A DNA stretch of 64,000 nt, taken from the NCBI GenBank assembly GCA_964354155.1, contig CAYGYG010000001.1, positions 1 through 64,000 on the forward strand, given 5' to 3'. The notes beneath the pieces are model-generated. The model saw nothing but the letters and a program-made list of their open reading frames with translations, was not told the origin of the DNA and searched no databases. The stretch comes from CAYGYG01 sp964354155 (lineage in GTDB: Bacteria; Hydrothermota; Tepidihabitantia; SM23-42; CAYGYG01). Position numbers and translations under genes: made by a program. Each line of letters begins with the position of its first letter. The stretch's first letter is position 1. Shown here piece by piece: positions 16,476 to 24,823 of the stretch.

Positions 16476-18563
16476 GTGAAGAAGAATTCATCCATCAACC
16501 TTGATACACCGGTTCAATACCTTAAGGGTATTGGTCCGATGCGGGCGGTCCGGCTCGAACGGCTCGGTGTTAAAACGATCCAGGATTTGCTCTACCTTAT
16601 TCCCCGTCGGTACATAGACTATTCCCGTTTGGTCAAGATCAGGGATACTAAGGTAAAAGATGAGGTGACGATCGCGGGCCGAATCGGTGCGGTCCAGTCG
16701 CGCCGCACCCGGCGCGGCGTCCCGGTGACGATGCTTGCGGTCACCGATGGTACTGGCGTGTTATCGGTGCGGTGGTTCAACCGGCCTGACCTTAAACGCC
16801 AATTCAGGGCCAACGAGCATATTATTCTGTCGGGCGTGGTCAGTTACTATACGGGTAAGCAGTTGGTCAACCCCAACTACGAAATTGTGAGCACCGACGA
16901 CTCCGGCGGCGCACTCTATGCCGGCACCGTGATCCCGGTTTACCCCCTGACCGAGGGTCTTAACGTATGGGAACTGCGGCGCGCCATCAAGTCCGCCTAC
17001 GAAAAAGTCGGCAACCTGTTGTCCGAGAGCCTGCCCGATTACCTTCTGAAGCGGAACCAGTTGGCATCGATCCGCGACGCGATCTACCAGCTCCATTTCC
17101 CGGCCGGCACCGAAGACGGCCTGGCGGCACGCCGGCGTCTTGTGTACGAGGAGCTTTTCCTTTTCGAACTCCTGCTGGCCCTTCGCCGCCGGCAGCTTCT
17201 TGCCCAGGCCCGGGGGTTTGCAATGACCGACCGCAAGGACCTGACCCGCCGATTCCTGGAGCATCTGGCGTTTGAACTGACCGGCGGTCAGCAACGGATG
17301 ATTGACGAAATCAGGCAGGACATGGCCTCTTCCCACATCATGAATCGTCTGCTGCAGGGTGATGTCGGCTCCGGCAAGACGGTGGTGGCACTCTATGCCA
17401 TGCTCATCGCGGTCGAAAACGGATTCCAGGCCGCGCTCATGGCCCCGACCGAGATCCTCGCGGAGCAGCACTACGCTTACTACCGAGACCGGCTGAACGC
17501 ACTCGGTGTCACCAATGCGTTGCTCACCGGGAGCACGAAGAGAAAACTCCATGACGATATCGTTGAGAACGTGAAGACCGGTCAGGTCAAGATTGTGTTC
17601 GGCACCCACGCCCTGATTGAAAGCGCGGTCGAGTTCTACAACCTTGGACTGGCAGTGGTTGACGAGCAGCACCGGTTTGGGGTTGCCCAGCGGGCCCGGT
17701 TCGCCAACAAAGGGGTGACCCCGGATTTCCTGGTGATGACGGCGACACCGATACCGCGGACTCTGTCCATGACTATCTATGGTGATCTTGAGATATCAAG
17801 CCTTGACGAAAAACCCCCGGGCCGTAGGCCCATCGTCACCAAAGTGGTACGCGGCCGGGAGCAGGCCGCAGTTTTCGGTTTTATCCGAGAGCAGATCCGC
17901 GTCGGGCATCAGGCGTTTGTGGTCTATCCGGTGATTGAGGAATCGGAGCGGTTGGAACTGAAGTCGGCTACCGCCGCGCACCGCGAAATGCAGCAGACCT
18001 TTGCCGGCTGCCGCGTCGGCCTGATCCACGGACGGATGAGCTTTCCGGATCGAGTCCGGGTAATGGAGGAATTCCGCCGGGGGGGGATCGACATCCTGGT
18101 TTCAACCACGGTCATCGAGGTCGGCGTCGATATCCCTAACGCCATTATCATGGTAATCGAGCATCCGGAACGGTTCGGCCTGGCCCAGCTTCATCAGCTG
18201 CGGGGCAGGGTGGGCCGGGGTGCGGCCGAATCGTACTGTTTTCTCCTTGTCGATCGGATGGTTTCCGACGCCGCGTACGAACGGCTTTCCTATTTTGAAA
18301 AGACCGAGGACGGGTTTCGTCTGGCCGAGAAGGACTTGCAGCTGCGCGGGCCCGGCGAGCTGCTGGGGCACCGGCAGCACGGCCTGCCCGATTTCAAGTG
18401 CGCTGACTTGATCGATGACATTGATGTGTTAAAGCGGGCGCGGGACGACGCCTTCGATCTGGTGAAGCAGGACCCGGCGCTGGCCTGGCCCGAACACCAG
18501 GCCCTTCGGACTTTGATCAAAACCCGGCACCGAGACCGCATGGAACTGCTCGGCATTGGCTGA
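16476..18563 (+). CDS. recG: ATP-dependent DNA helicase RecG
   Basis: RecG remodels stalled replication forks and branched recombination intermediates. The 695-residue protein has the N-terminal wedge/OB domain (LKGIGPMRA, about residue 14; OB fold to ~160). Helicase domains follow: GDVGSGKT (Walker A), DEQHRFGV (DExQ-type Walker B), MTATPIPRTL and a C-terminal QLRGRVGRG motif VI. Length is typical. The GTG start at 16476 follows a purine-rich stretch. It probably shares the HIT transcript. Confidence 0.96.
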   Translation: MKKNSSINLDTPVQYLKGIGPMRAVRLERLGVKTIQDLLYLIPRRYIDYSRLVKIRDTKVKDEVTIAGRIGAVQSRRTRRGVPVTMLAVTDGTGVLSVRWFNRPDLKRQFRANEHIILSGVVSYYTGKQLVNPNYEIVSTDDSGGALYAGTVIPVYPLTEGLNVWELRRAIKSAYEKVGNLLSESLPDYLLKRNQLASIRDAIYQLHFPAGTEDGLAARRRLVYEELFLFELLLALRRRQLLAQARGFAMTDRKDLTRRFLEHLAFELTGGQQRMIDEIRQDMASSHIMNRLLQGDVGSGKTVVALYAMLIAVENGFQAALMAPTEILAEQHYAYYRDRLNALGVTNALLTGSTKRKLHDDIVENVKTGQVKIVFGTHALIESAVEFYNLGLAVVDEQHRFGVAQRARFANKGVTPDFLVMTATPIPRTLSMTIYGDLEISSLDEKPPGRRPIVTKVVRGREQAAVFGFIREQIRVGHQAFVVYPVIEESERLELKSATAAHREMQQTFAGCRVGLIHGRMSFPDRVRVMEEFRRGGIDILVSTTVIEVGVDIPNAIIMVIEHPERFGLAQLHQLRGRVGRGAAESYCFLLVDRMVSDAAYERLSYFEKTEDGFRLAEKDLQLRGPGELLGHRQHGLPDFKCADLIDDIDVLKRARDDAFDLVKQDPALAWPEHQALRTLIKTRHRDRMELLGIG

Positions 18564-18582
18564 AATCTGACCCATTTATTCG

Positions 18583-18610
18583 TTGACAAATATGCATTTG
18601 TGGTTAGAAT
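18583..18610 (+). promoter_or_regulatory. Promoter of the TPR-accB-pilT-accC-thiE operon
   Basis: TTGACA, 16-bp spacer, TAGAAT. The leader of about 15 nt contains GTGGAGGA before ATG 18630. Confidence 0.85.
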
Positions 18611-18629
18611 TACGCTTTGTGGAGGATAA

Positions 18630-19928
18630 ATGGCCGATACCGATTTTGTGGAAATCGAACGGTTAGCGGACAAGCTGCGCCGTGATCCCAAATCAAGGAT
18701 GTTCGCCCAGTTGGCCGATGCGTACCGCAAGGCGGGGATGTGCGACGAGGCCCTCGAGGTACTGAAGACTGGTCTTGAGGTCCATCCGAACTACGCTACC
18801 GCCCACCTGGTTTTGGCCCGGTGCTATGTTGACAAGCACATGCACGAGATGGCCAAGGACGCGGCGAAAAAGCTGCTGCAGCTTGATCCGCAGTCGCTGG
18901 TCGGGTTCAAGCTCCTGGCCCAGACCTGTGACCGGTTGGGCGATGAAGACGGTCTGATTGCTGCCTACAAAGGAATTACCGGGCTTGACTCTTCTGACGC
19001 CCCGACCCGCGCCAAACTCCAGGAATTGCTCAAGAAGAAGACGTCGCAGGACGTACTAACTTCCCTTTCTTTGGCCAAAGAGTATGAGACCCAGGGCTAT
19101 ACTGAGAAGGCACTGGACATCTACCGGAGGCTGTCCTATCAGGACCCCGGTGATATCGAGATGGCCAGCAAGGTGAAGGAGCTGTTGCAGAAGGTCACCA
19201 AACCCGGGGAAAAGAAACTGGAAGCTCTCCCGGTCGACGGGCTGGAAACGATAACCGCGTTTGCGCCGCCAACCGAGGCCAAGCCGGAAGAGAAACTGGG
19301 CAAGCTGCCACCGCTGGAAGAGATCTTGCCGGTCGAGCCGGCTGGCCCGTTGTTGATCACCGAGCCACTTTCCGCACAGCTGGGAGCGGTCGAACCGGCG
19401 GTCGAAAGACGCGCGCCTCCCAAGATTGCCGATGAACCCCGCGTGGTTGAACCGCCCCAGGTGGTTGATCTCGCCCCGGTTGAAGAACCGAAACCAGTTG
19501 AGGATTTGGAGCGCATCGTCCAGGAGTTGCCTGCCGCAGAACCGGCGCGGCCAGAGCCGCAGCCCGAAGTCACGCCGCTTGAGACATTGCTGGAAAAAGC
19601 TGAACCGGCCGGACCGCCGGTTGTGGAACCTGCAAAGCCGGTCGAGGAGCCGCAGCAACTGGTGGAAGAGGAACTCCACTCGCTGGATCAATTTCTGGCC
19701 CCGGCCGAGGAGAAACTGCCCGAGGTGAAGGCCGAAGAAGCGCTACCGTCGCTGGACGGCCTGCTCAAGGCCGAGCTACCTCCTGAGCAACCGGCGCCTC
19801 AGCCCAAGCCGGAAGTTCGTTCCCAGCCACAACCGACACCCCAGCCCATAGAAGAAAAAGCCTCGGATCGGCCCAAGGGTGATGATTTTCAGTCGTTTCA
19901 GGAATGGCTCTCAGGGCTCTTAAAATGA
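18630..19928 (+). CDS. TPR protein with long Pro/Glu-rich linker
   Basis: Residues about 1-195 of 432 form TPR helices (for example LADAYRKAGMCDEALEVLKTGL). Residues ~200-410 are a Pro-, Glu-, Ala- and Val-rich, presumably disordered segment with repeated acidic-proline runs. A short terminal helix, FQSFQEWLSGLLK, ends the protein. No signal peptide is present, so it is cytoplasmic. The stop overlaps the accB ATG by 4 bp, tying it to the carboxylase genes. The arrangement suggests a scaffold or tether; similar TPR-plus-tail proteins occur near pilus and gliding genes. Partners are unknown. Confidence 0.7.
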   Translation: MADTDFVEIERLADKLRRDPKSRMFAQLADAYRKAGMCDEALEVLKTGLEVHPNYATAHLVLARCYVDKHMHEMAKDAAKKLLQLDPQSLVGFKLLAQTCDRLGDEDGLIAAYKGITGLDSSDAPTRAKLQELLKKKTSQDVLTSLSLAKEYETQGYTEKALDIYRRLSYQDPGDIEMASKVKELLQKVTKPGEKKLEALPVDGLETITAFAPPTEAKPEEKLGKLPPLEEILPVEPAGPLLITEPLSAQLGAVEPAVERRAPPKIADEPRVVEPPQVVDLAPVEEPKPVEDLERIVQELPAAEPARPEPQPEVTPLETLLEKAEPAGPPVVEPAKPVEEPQQLVEEELHSLDQFLAPAEEKLPEVKAEEALPSLDGLLKAELPPEQPAPQPKPEVRSQPQPTPQPIEEKASDRPKGDDFQSFQEWLSGLLK

Positions 19929-20404
19929 ACCTCGAAGAACTGGAAAAATTGATCAAATTGGTTGAGAAGAGCGAAATCGCCGAGATTGAGATTACGCGTT
20001 TCGGCCAGAAGATTAGGATTTCCAAGACGCACGCGAAGCCGGGCAAGGCCGAGCATGGCAATCCCGCCTCTGCGCAGCTTGACGTCGAGACCGTGTCGAT
20101 TCTGGAAAAGAAGACTCAGGAAGCGAAGGCTGAAGAGAAGAAAGTCGAAGAAAGACTCAAGAACACGGTTCCGATCACGTCTCCGATCGTAGGCACATTC
20201 TACCTTACGCCGGCGCCGGATGCCCAGCCCTACGTTGAGGTGGGTGATATCGTTAAGCCCGGTCAGGTTGTTTGCATTATCGAGGCGATGAAATTGATGA
20301 ATGAGATCGAGTCTGAAATTGCCGGCAGGATCATCAAGATATGTGTCAAGAATGAAGAGCCGGTCGAGTACGGCCAGGAACTTTTCCGGCTGGAACGCAT
20401 GTAG
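19925..20404 (+). CDS. accB: Biotin carboxyl carrier protein of acetyl-CoA carboxylase
   Basis: AccB carries biotin between biotin carboxylase and carboxyltransferase. It has 159 residues: a short N-terminal helix, a charged linker (about 50-80), and a biotinyl domain with EAMKLM (biotinyl-Lys123). ATG 19925 is chosen over in-frame codons 21 nt upstream because it overlaps the TPR stop (ATGA) and starts with the family-typical NLEELEKLIKL. BirA at 59.8-60.5 kb would attach biotin. accC follows, but only after pilT. Confidence 0.96.
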   Translation: MNLEELEKLIKLVEKSEIAEIEITRFGQKIRISKTHAKPGKAEHGNPASAQLDVETVSILEKKTQEAKAEEKKVEERLKNTVPITSPIVGTFYLTPAPDAQPYVEVGDIVKPGQVVCIIEAMKLMNEIESEIAGRIIKICVKNEEPVEYGQELFRLERM

Positions 20405-20422
20405 GCAAAACGGGAGAGGACA

Positions 20423-21532
20423 ATGGACCTAAAGATATTGTTGGAGAAGATGGTCAAGGCCAACGCGTCCGACCTCCATCTCAAATCAGGGTGCCCGCCG
20501 GTTTTCCGGATCGACGGCCGGCTCGTCGTCGAGAAGTCTGACACGCTGACGCCGGAAGTCCTGCGCCAGATGATTCTGCAGATGATGTCGCAGGACCAGC
20601 AGGACTACTTCCAGAAAGCCAAGGAGCTTGACTTCGCCATTGGCGTGAGAGGTATCGGGCGATTCCGTGTCAATTGCTTCATGCAGCGGGGTAGTGTGGC
20701 GATCGCGATGCGCGCGATTCCGATGTCGGTGAAGCGGATTGACGAACTCAATCTGCCCGGGATATTGAAGGACCTTGCACTCAAACAGCGCGGTCTCATC
20801 ATCTGCACCGGCACCACCGGCAGCGGTAAGTCGACAACGCTGGCGGCGACGATTGAATATATCAATGAGAGCCAGTCACGCCACATCATCACAATTGAGG
20901 ACCCGATCGAATATTTGTTCCGTGATAATAAGTCCATTATCAGCCAGCGCGAGGTCGGGATGGACACGATTTCCTTCTCGGTTGCGCTCAAACACGTGAT
21001 GCGTCAGGACCCGGACGTCATCCTCATCGGGGAAATTCGTGACCGCGAGACGATGGACGTGGCGCTGAAGGCAGCCGATACCGGGCATTTGGTGCTTTCG
21101 ACGCTTCACACCCTGAACGCCACTGAGACAATCAACCGTATCATATCCTTCTATCCGCCTCACCAGCACGAGCACATTCGCGTCCTGCTGGCCGCGACCA
21201 TGGTCGGAGTCTGCTCACTGCGGCTTCTGCCGCGGGCCGACGGCAAAGGACGCATCCCGGCGGTTGAAATTCTCATTGCCACGCCGACCATCCGAGACTA
21301 CCTGCTGGACCCGGTCAAGACGCTGTTGATTCAGTCCGCGATCGAAGAGGGTTATGCCCAATACGGCATGCAGACCTTTGACCAGTCGTTGTTCAAACTG
21401 TACAAGGACGGACTGATTACGTACGACGACGCCCTGCTAGCGGTTTCCAACCCGGATGAATTCAAGTTGCGTCTGGTTGGAATCGAAGCTACGGCAGAGC
21501 GTGGTTGGCAGCCTTTTGATACCGGCAAGTAA
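20423..21532 (+). CDS. pilT: Twitching-motility retraction ATPase, PilT/PilU type
   Basis: This hexameric ATPase drives type IV pilus retraction. The 369-residue protein has an N-terminal PAS-like domain (SDLHLKSGCPP), Walker A (TGTTGSGKST), the Asp box (IEDPIEYLF), Walker B (LIGEIRD) and the His box (TLHT), all typical of PilT-type ATPases. AIRNLI-like C-terminal helices are not clear, so PilU is possible. It lies between accB (18 bp) and accC (1-bp overlap, TAATG), unusual for this gene. Its substrate pilus genes are not in the window apart from pilD. Confidence 0.93.
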   Translation: MDLKILLEKMVKANASDLHLKSGCPPVFRIDGRLVVEKSDTLTPEVLRQMILQMMSQDQQDYFQKAKELDFAIGVRGIGRFRVNCFMQRGSVAIAMRAIPMSVKRIDELNLPGILKDLALKQRGLIICTGTTGSGKSTTLAATIEYINESQSRHIITIEDPIEYLFRDNKSIISQREVGMDTISFSVALKHVMRQDPDVILIGEIRDRETMDVALKAADTGHLVLSTLHTLNATETINRIISFYPPHQHEHIRVLLAATMVGVCSLRLLPRADGKGRIPAVEILIATPTIRDYLLDPVKTLLIQSAIEEGYAQYGMQTFDQSLFKLYKDGLITYDDALLAVSNPDEFKLRLVGIEATAERGWQPFDTGK

Positions 21533-22914
21533 TGCTTAAGAAGATTCTAATCGCCAACCGGGGCGAGATTGCCGTCCGGATAATCCGTGCCGCCAAGGAG
21601 CTGGGGGTAAGAACCGTTGCCGTCTATTCGGAAGCCGACGCCGATTCTCTCCATACTCGATTTGCCGACGAAAGTGTCTGTATCGGACCGCCCCAAGCTC
21701 GGGAAAGTTACCTGAATATTCCGCGCATCATCAGCGCCGCGGAAGTGACCGGCGCCGAGGCGATCCATCCGGGATACGGCTTCTTGGCCGAAAATGCCGA
21801 GTTCGCCGAAATTTGTGAATCGTGCAAGATCGTCTTCATCGGCCCCAAGCCGAGCCAGATCAAGGCCATGGGCGACAAGGTCCGCGCCAAGCAAACAATG
21901 GAAAAGGCCCGGGTTCCGGTCATCCCCGGTTCTAAAGGCGAGATCAACTCGCTCGAGGACGCCCAGAAGATCGCGGAGGAATTCACCCTGCCGGTCATCC
22001 TGAAAGCCGCGGCCGGCGGCGGCGGCAAGGGGATGCGGGTTGTCAACAGCCCCGATGAACTCGAAAGCGGCTTCCGCCTTGCCCAGGCCGAAGCCCGGGC
22101 GGCCTTCAATGACGGACGCCTCTACATCGAGAAATACATCGTCCGACCGCGTCATATCGAAGTCCAGATAATCGGCGACAACTACGGCAATATCGTCTCC
22201 TTGGGGGAGCGCGAGTGCTCGATTCAACGGCGGCACCAGAAACTGATCGAGGAAACCCCGTCCCCGGTCGTGGATGATGCGTTGCGCGAAAAGCTGGGCA
22301 AAGCGGCGGTGGCCGGTGCCCGCGAGATCGGCTACAGTTCAGCCGGCACCGTCGAATTCCTCATGGATGAGGAGCGTAACTTCTACTTCATGGAGATGAA
22401 CGCCCGAGTGCAAGTTGAGCATCCGGTGACCGAAATGGTTAGCGGCATCGATATCGTCAAGGAACAGATCAGGATCGCAAGCGGCGAGCCGCTGAGCTTC
22501 GGCCAGAAGGACGTGCGGCTGGCCGGACATGCCATCGAGTGCCGTATCAACGCTGAAGACCCGGAGCGGGACTTCGTGCCAACACCGGGCAAGATCAGTT
22601 TCCTGCATCTGCCGGGCGGTCCGGGGATCCGGGTCGACACCCACGTCTATGCCGGCTATCGCATACCGTCATACTATGATTCGATCATCGCCAAAGTGAT
22701 TGGTTATGACAAGACGCGTCTTGATACTATCAGGCGCATGAAGCGGGCGCTGGATGAGATCTACATCGAGGGCATCAAGACGACGGTCAGTTTCCACCTC
22801 ATGGTGATGCAGAATCAGGACTTCATCGAAGGGCGGTTTTCGACGGCGTTCGTGGATGACCTGCTTAAGAAGAATGCGGCCGCCAGGGACGCCGGCACTA
22901 AGGAGGCCAAGTGA
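21532..22914 (+). CDS. accC: Biotin carboxylase subunit of acetyl-CoA carboxylase
   Basis: AccC is the ATP-grasp enzyme that carboxylates biotin on AccB. The 460-residue protein begins KKILIANRGEIAVRI, has a glycine-rich ATP loop (AAGGGGKGMR), the ERECSIQRRHQK motif and EMNARVQVEHPVTE with catalytic residues. Length is slightly above 450, with a short C-terminal tail. The ATG shares a base with the pilT stop. Its stop overlaps the next gene (GTGA), so the operon is coupled throughout. Confidence 0.97.
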   Translation: MLKKILIANRGEIAVRIIRAAKELGVRTVAVYSEADADSLHTRFADESVCIGPPQARESYLNIPRIISAAEVTGAEAIHPGYGFLAENAEFAEICESCKIVFIGPKPSQIKAMGDKVRAKQTMEKARVPVIPGSKGEINSLEDAQKIAEEFTLPVILKAAAGGGGKGMRVVNSPDELESGFRLAQAEARAAFNDGRLYIEKYIVRPRHIEVQIIGDNYGNIVSLGERECSIQRRHQKLIEETPSPVVDDALREKLGKAAVAGAREIGYSSAGTVEFLMDEERNFYFMEMNARVQVEHPVTEMVSGIDIVKEQIRIASGEPLSFGQKDVRLAGHAIECRINAEDPERDFVPTPGKISFLHLPGGPGIRVDTHVYAGYRIPSYYDSIIAKVIGYDKTRLDTIRRMKRALDEIYIEGIKTTVSFHLMVMQNQDFIEGRFSTAFVDDLLKKNAAARDAGTKEAK

Positions 22915-23054
22915 TACGCAACAAGTTTGTCTACGCCGGGTTGGGCCTTCTCTTGGGTCTTCTCTTCGCGATTTTCGGCTTCTGGCGCACCCTGCTGGTG
23001 ATTGTGCTCGGTGTGGCCGGCTTCGTTGTCGGTACGTACATGGAACGGCAGTGA
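22911..23054 (+). CDS. Small membrane protein, DUF2273-like
   Basis: This 47-residue protein starts at GTG 22911 (overlapping the accC stop, Shine-Dalgarno AAGGAGG) and ends inside the thiE start (GTGA). It is two hydrophobic segments: YAGLGLLLGLLFAIFGFW and LLVIVLGVAGFVVGTYM. Pattern and size match DUF2273 proteins, usually encoded beside Asp23/YqhY-type genes. In Firmicutes an Asp23 family gene (yqhY) follows accBC, so the placement makes sense although no Asp23 gene is seen here. Its role is probably envelope or lipid homeostasis (inference). Confidence 0.75.
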   Translation: MIRNKFVYAGLGLLLGLLFAIFGFWRTLLVIVLGVAGFVVGTYMERQ

Positions 23055-24073
23055 AGAATGCCTATCGCATCATTGATGTCAACCTAAACCGGCTTTTTGA
23101 GGGGCTCAAAACCGTTGAAGATGTTGTTCGTTTCCATCTCGAAGACGATTCAGTTCTGAGACGAATCCGCCGGATTCACTTCCTGGCCGGACAGGCCGCG
23201 CGAACAATTCCTTATGCCAGCTTGATCGCTCATCGCATGAGCGGTCAAGACCTGGGCCGGGAGTCGCGCTTCGACCGGCAACCGCGTGCCGGTCTGACTG
23301 ACTTGCTCCGGGCCAATTTCAACCGTATTAAGGAAGCGGCCCGGATTCTCGAAGAGATGGCCAAGCTGCAGAAACTCCCTTTTGCCCGGTTCAAGGAACT
23401 TCGTTTCAAAGCCTATGACCTTGAGCAGCATGTCGTGCGGTCCGTGACGAAGCTATTTGATCCGCGATTCTATGTTATCCTTGACGAAGCGTACTTGCCG
23501 GGATTGAAACTGGCACCGCTGGTCAAGACTATGGGCGAGGCCGGCGTTGGGCTGGTTCAGCTTCGAATGAAACAGGCTTTGACCGCCGAATTCTACCGCG
23601 CAGCCAAGAGATTGCGCCCGCTGACCGCCGCCGCCGGAATCAAACTAGTGATAAATGACCGGCTTGATATCACACTGGCGGTTGGAGCGGACGGCGTGCA
23701 CATCGGACAGAATGATTTGCCCTTGGCCCGCGTACGAGCGCTGGCTGAACACTTGATCGTCGGGCAGTCAGTCGACAACGCAAGCCAGGCGCGCCGGGCG
23801 GAGCGCGAAGGCGCAGACTATGTTGCGGTCGGCAGCATATTTCCCACGGCCACCAAGCATGATGCGCCAGTGGTTGGATTGAAGACTCTGAAGCGTGTAG
23901 CCGGTGCGGTCGGCGTGCCGGTTGTGGCGATTGGGGGGATAACCTTATCGAATGTACGGCAGGTTTTCCGGCACGGCGCGTCGGGCATCGCCGTGTGCTC
24001 GGCGGTGCTGGAGGGGGATGTGGAAGCGAACTTCAAGCAGTTGGGGAGTCTGGTCCGCCGGCACGCCCGGTAG
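23051..24073 (+). CDS. thiE: Thiamine-phosphate synthase with N-terminal ThiD2-like domain
   Basis: The C-terminal ThiE domain (residues about 135-340) joins HMP-PP with thiazole-phosphate to make thiamine phosphate. It has the TIM-barrel motifs QLRMK, NDR, GADGVHIGQ, VGQSVDN, YVAVGSIFPTATK and VVAIGGIT. The N-terminal ~120 residues (NRLFEGLKTVEDVVRFH, MSGQDLGRES, NFNRIKEAARILEE) match the ThiD2-type domain found before ThiE in several phyla. That domain is proposed to phosphorylate HMP-P, so the protein may be bifunctional. The GTG start overlaps the DUF2273 stop; a longer in-frame reading would run over accC and the small gene. 340 residues. Confidence 0.93.
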   Translation: MKNAYRIIDVNLNRLFEGLKTVEDVVRFHLEDDSVLRRIRRIHFLAGQAARTIPYASLIAHRMSGQDLGRESRFDRQPRAGLTDLLRANFNRIKEAARILEEMAKLQKLPFARFKELRFKAYDLEQHVVRSVTKLFDPRFYVILDEAYLPGLKLAPLVKTMGEAGVGLVQLRMKQALTAEFYRAAKRLRPLTAAAGIKLVINDRLDITLAVGADGVHIGQNDLPLARVRALAEHLIVGQSVDNASQARRAEREGADYVAVGSIFPTATKHDAPVVGLKTLKRVAGAVGVPVVAIGGITLSNVRQVFRHGASGIAVCSAVLEGDVEANFKQLGSLVRRHAR

Positions 24074-24177
24074 TCCGGCTCCCCCCGCGAGTCTACAGGT
24101 ATTGTCAGATCAAGGTCGAACCGGGTTGTAATGATGCGGGCAAGACCTTGTTACCCGAAGTATCCCTCAAAAGGATG

Positions 24178-24249
24178 TGGCCCCAACGGGAATCGAACCC
24201 GTGTCTCCACCTTGAAAGAGTGATGTCCTAGCCGTTAGACGATGGGGCC
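24178..24249 (-). tRNA. trnE-UUC: tRNA-Glu (UUC)
   Basis: The acceptor stem is GGCCCCA/TGGGGCC. A D-loop and the anticodon loop CTTTCAA (anticodon TTC) are present, as is a T-arm with GGTTCGATTCC. The 72-nt gene shows discriminator A and no encoded CCA. Its 5' 22 nt overlap the end of the upstream cNMP-binding gene. The 104-bp gap between it and thiE holds nothing recognised. Confidence 0.96.
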
Positions 24250-24764
24250 TTGTGACTGAGGATATAGAGCCGGCGGAATTCCTCGTTGTCGACAATCGCC
24301 CGGTTGATCAGGAAGTAGTTCTCCATGTTCTTGTTGCTGGTGATGATCCGTTCCGAGAGGATCTCGCTGATGGCCAAGAGCAGCTTGGCCGCGATCTCGT
24401 GATTGCTCTCATAGATGCTGATCAGATCCTGTTTTTTCATCACCAGAAACTCGCAGCCGGTTTTGGTACGTACCGTTGCCGACCGCGTCTTCTCGGTCAA
24501 GAGGGCCATCTCGCCAAAAAACGACGGTTCCTTGAGTTCGGCCAGAACGATAGTAATCTCACCCCGGGTCAGGAAGACCTCAACGGTGCCCGACTCGATG
24601 AGAAATAACTCATCGCCCTGGGCGCCTTCCTTAAAAAGGATCGTGTCCTTGTCAATCGAGCGTTTCTTGAATCTCGCGAGGACGTACCTCAGTTCATCCT
24701 TCGACAGATACTTGAATAGGGCAATCTTCTTATCGAAGATGTCGTCGGTCATGTTCTTTTTCAT
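24228..24764 (-). CDS. Cyclic-nucleotide-binding-domain protein lacking a DNA-binding domain
   Basis: Residues ~15-135 of 178 form a Crp/cNMP-binding beta-roll (LFLIESGTVEVF, GEMALLTEKTRSATV). The canonical phosphate-binding pocket FFGEMALL, RSAT looks intact. A long helix follows but there is no helix-turn-helix, so it is not a classic transcription factor. It may act through protein contacts. ATG 24764 follows AAGGGGGTA and the promoter at 24781. The stop codon TAG (24228-24230) lies inside tRNA-Glu. Ligand unknown. Confidence 0.88.
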   Translation of the reverse strand: MKKNMTDDIFDKKIALFKYLSKDELRYVLARFKKRSIDKDTILFKEGAQGDELFLIESGTVEVFLTRGEITIVLAELKEPSFFGEMALLTEKTRSATVRTKTGCEFLVMKKQDLISIYESNHEIAAKLLLAISEILSERIITSNKNMENYFLINRAIVDNEEFRRLYILSHKAPSSNG

Positions 24765-24780
24765 GTCGGTTACCCCCTTA

Positions 24781-24808
24781 ATACTAACCAGAAACGACTT
24801 CGTGTCAA
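24781..24808 (-). promoter_or_regulatory. Promoter of the cNMP-binding gene and tRNA-Glu
   Basis: Minus-strand TTGACA, 16-bp spacer, TAGTAT. It lies between the PpiD-like stop (24824) and ATG 24764. The tRNA may be cotranscribed from here. Confidence 0.7.
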
Positions 24809-24823
24809 GGCCAATATCCCGCT

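Noticed and set aside
22915..23050. Extending thiE upstream to an earlier in-frame codon inside accC
   Set aside because: It would overlap accC and the small DUF2273 gene; the GTG overlapping the small gene stop begins the conserved ThiD2-like sequence.
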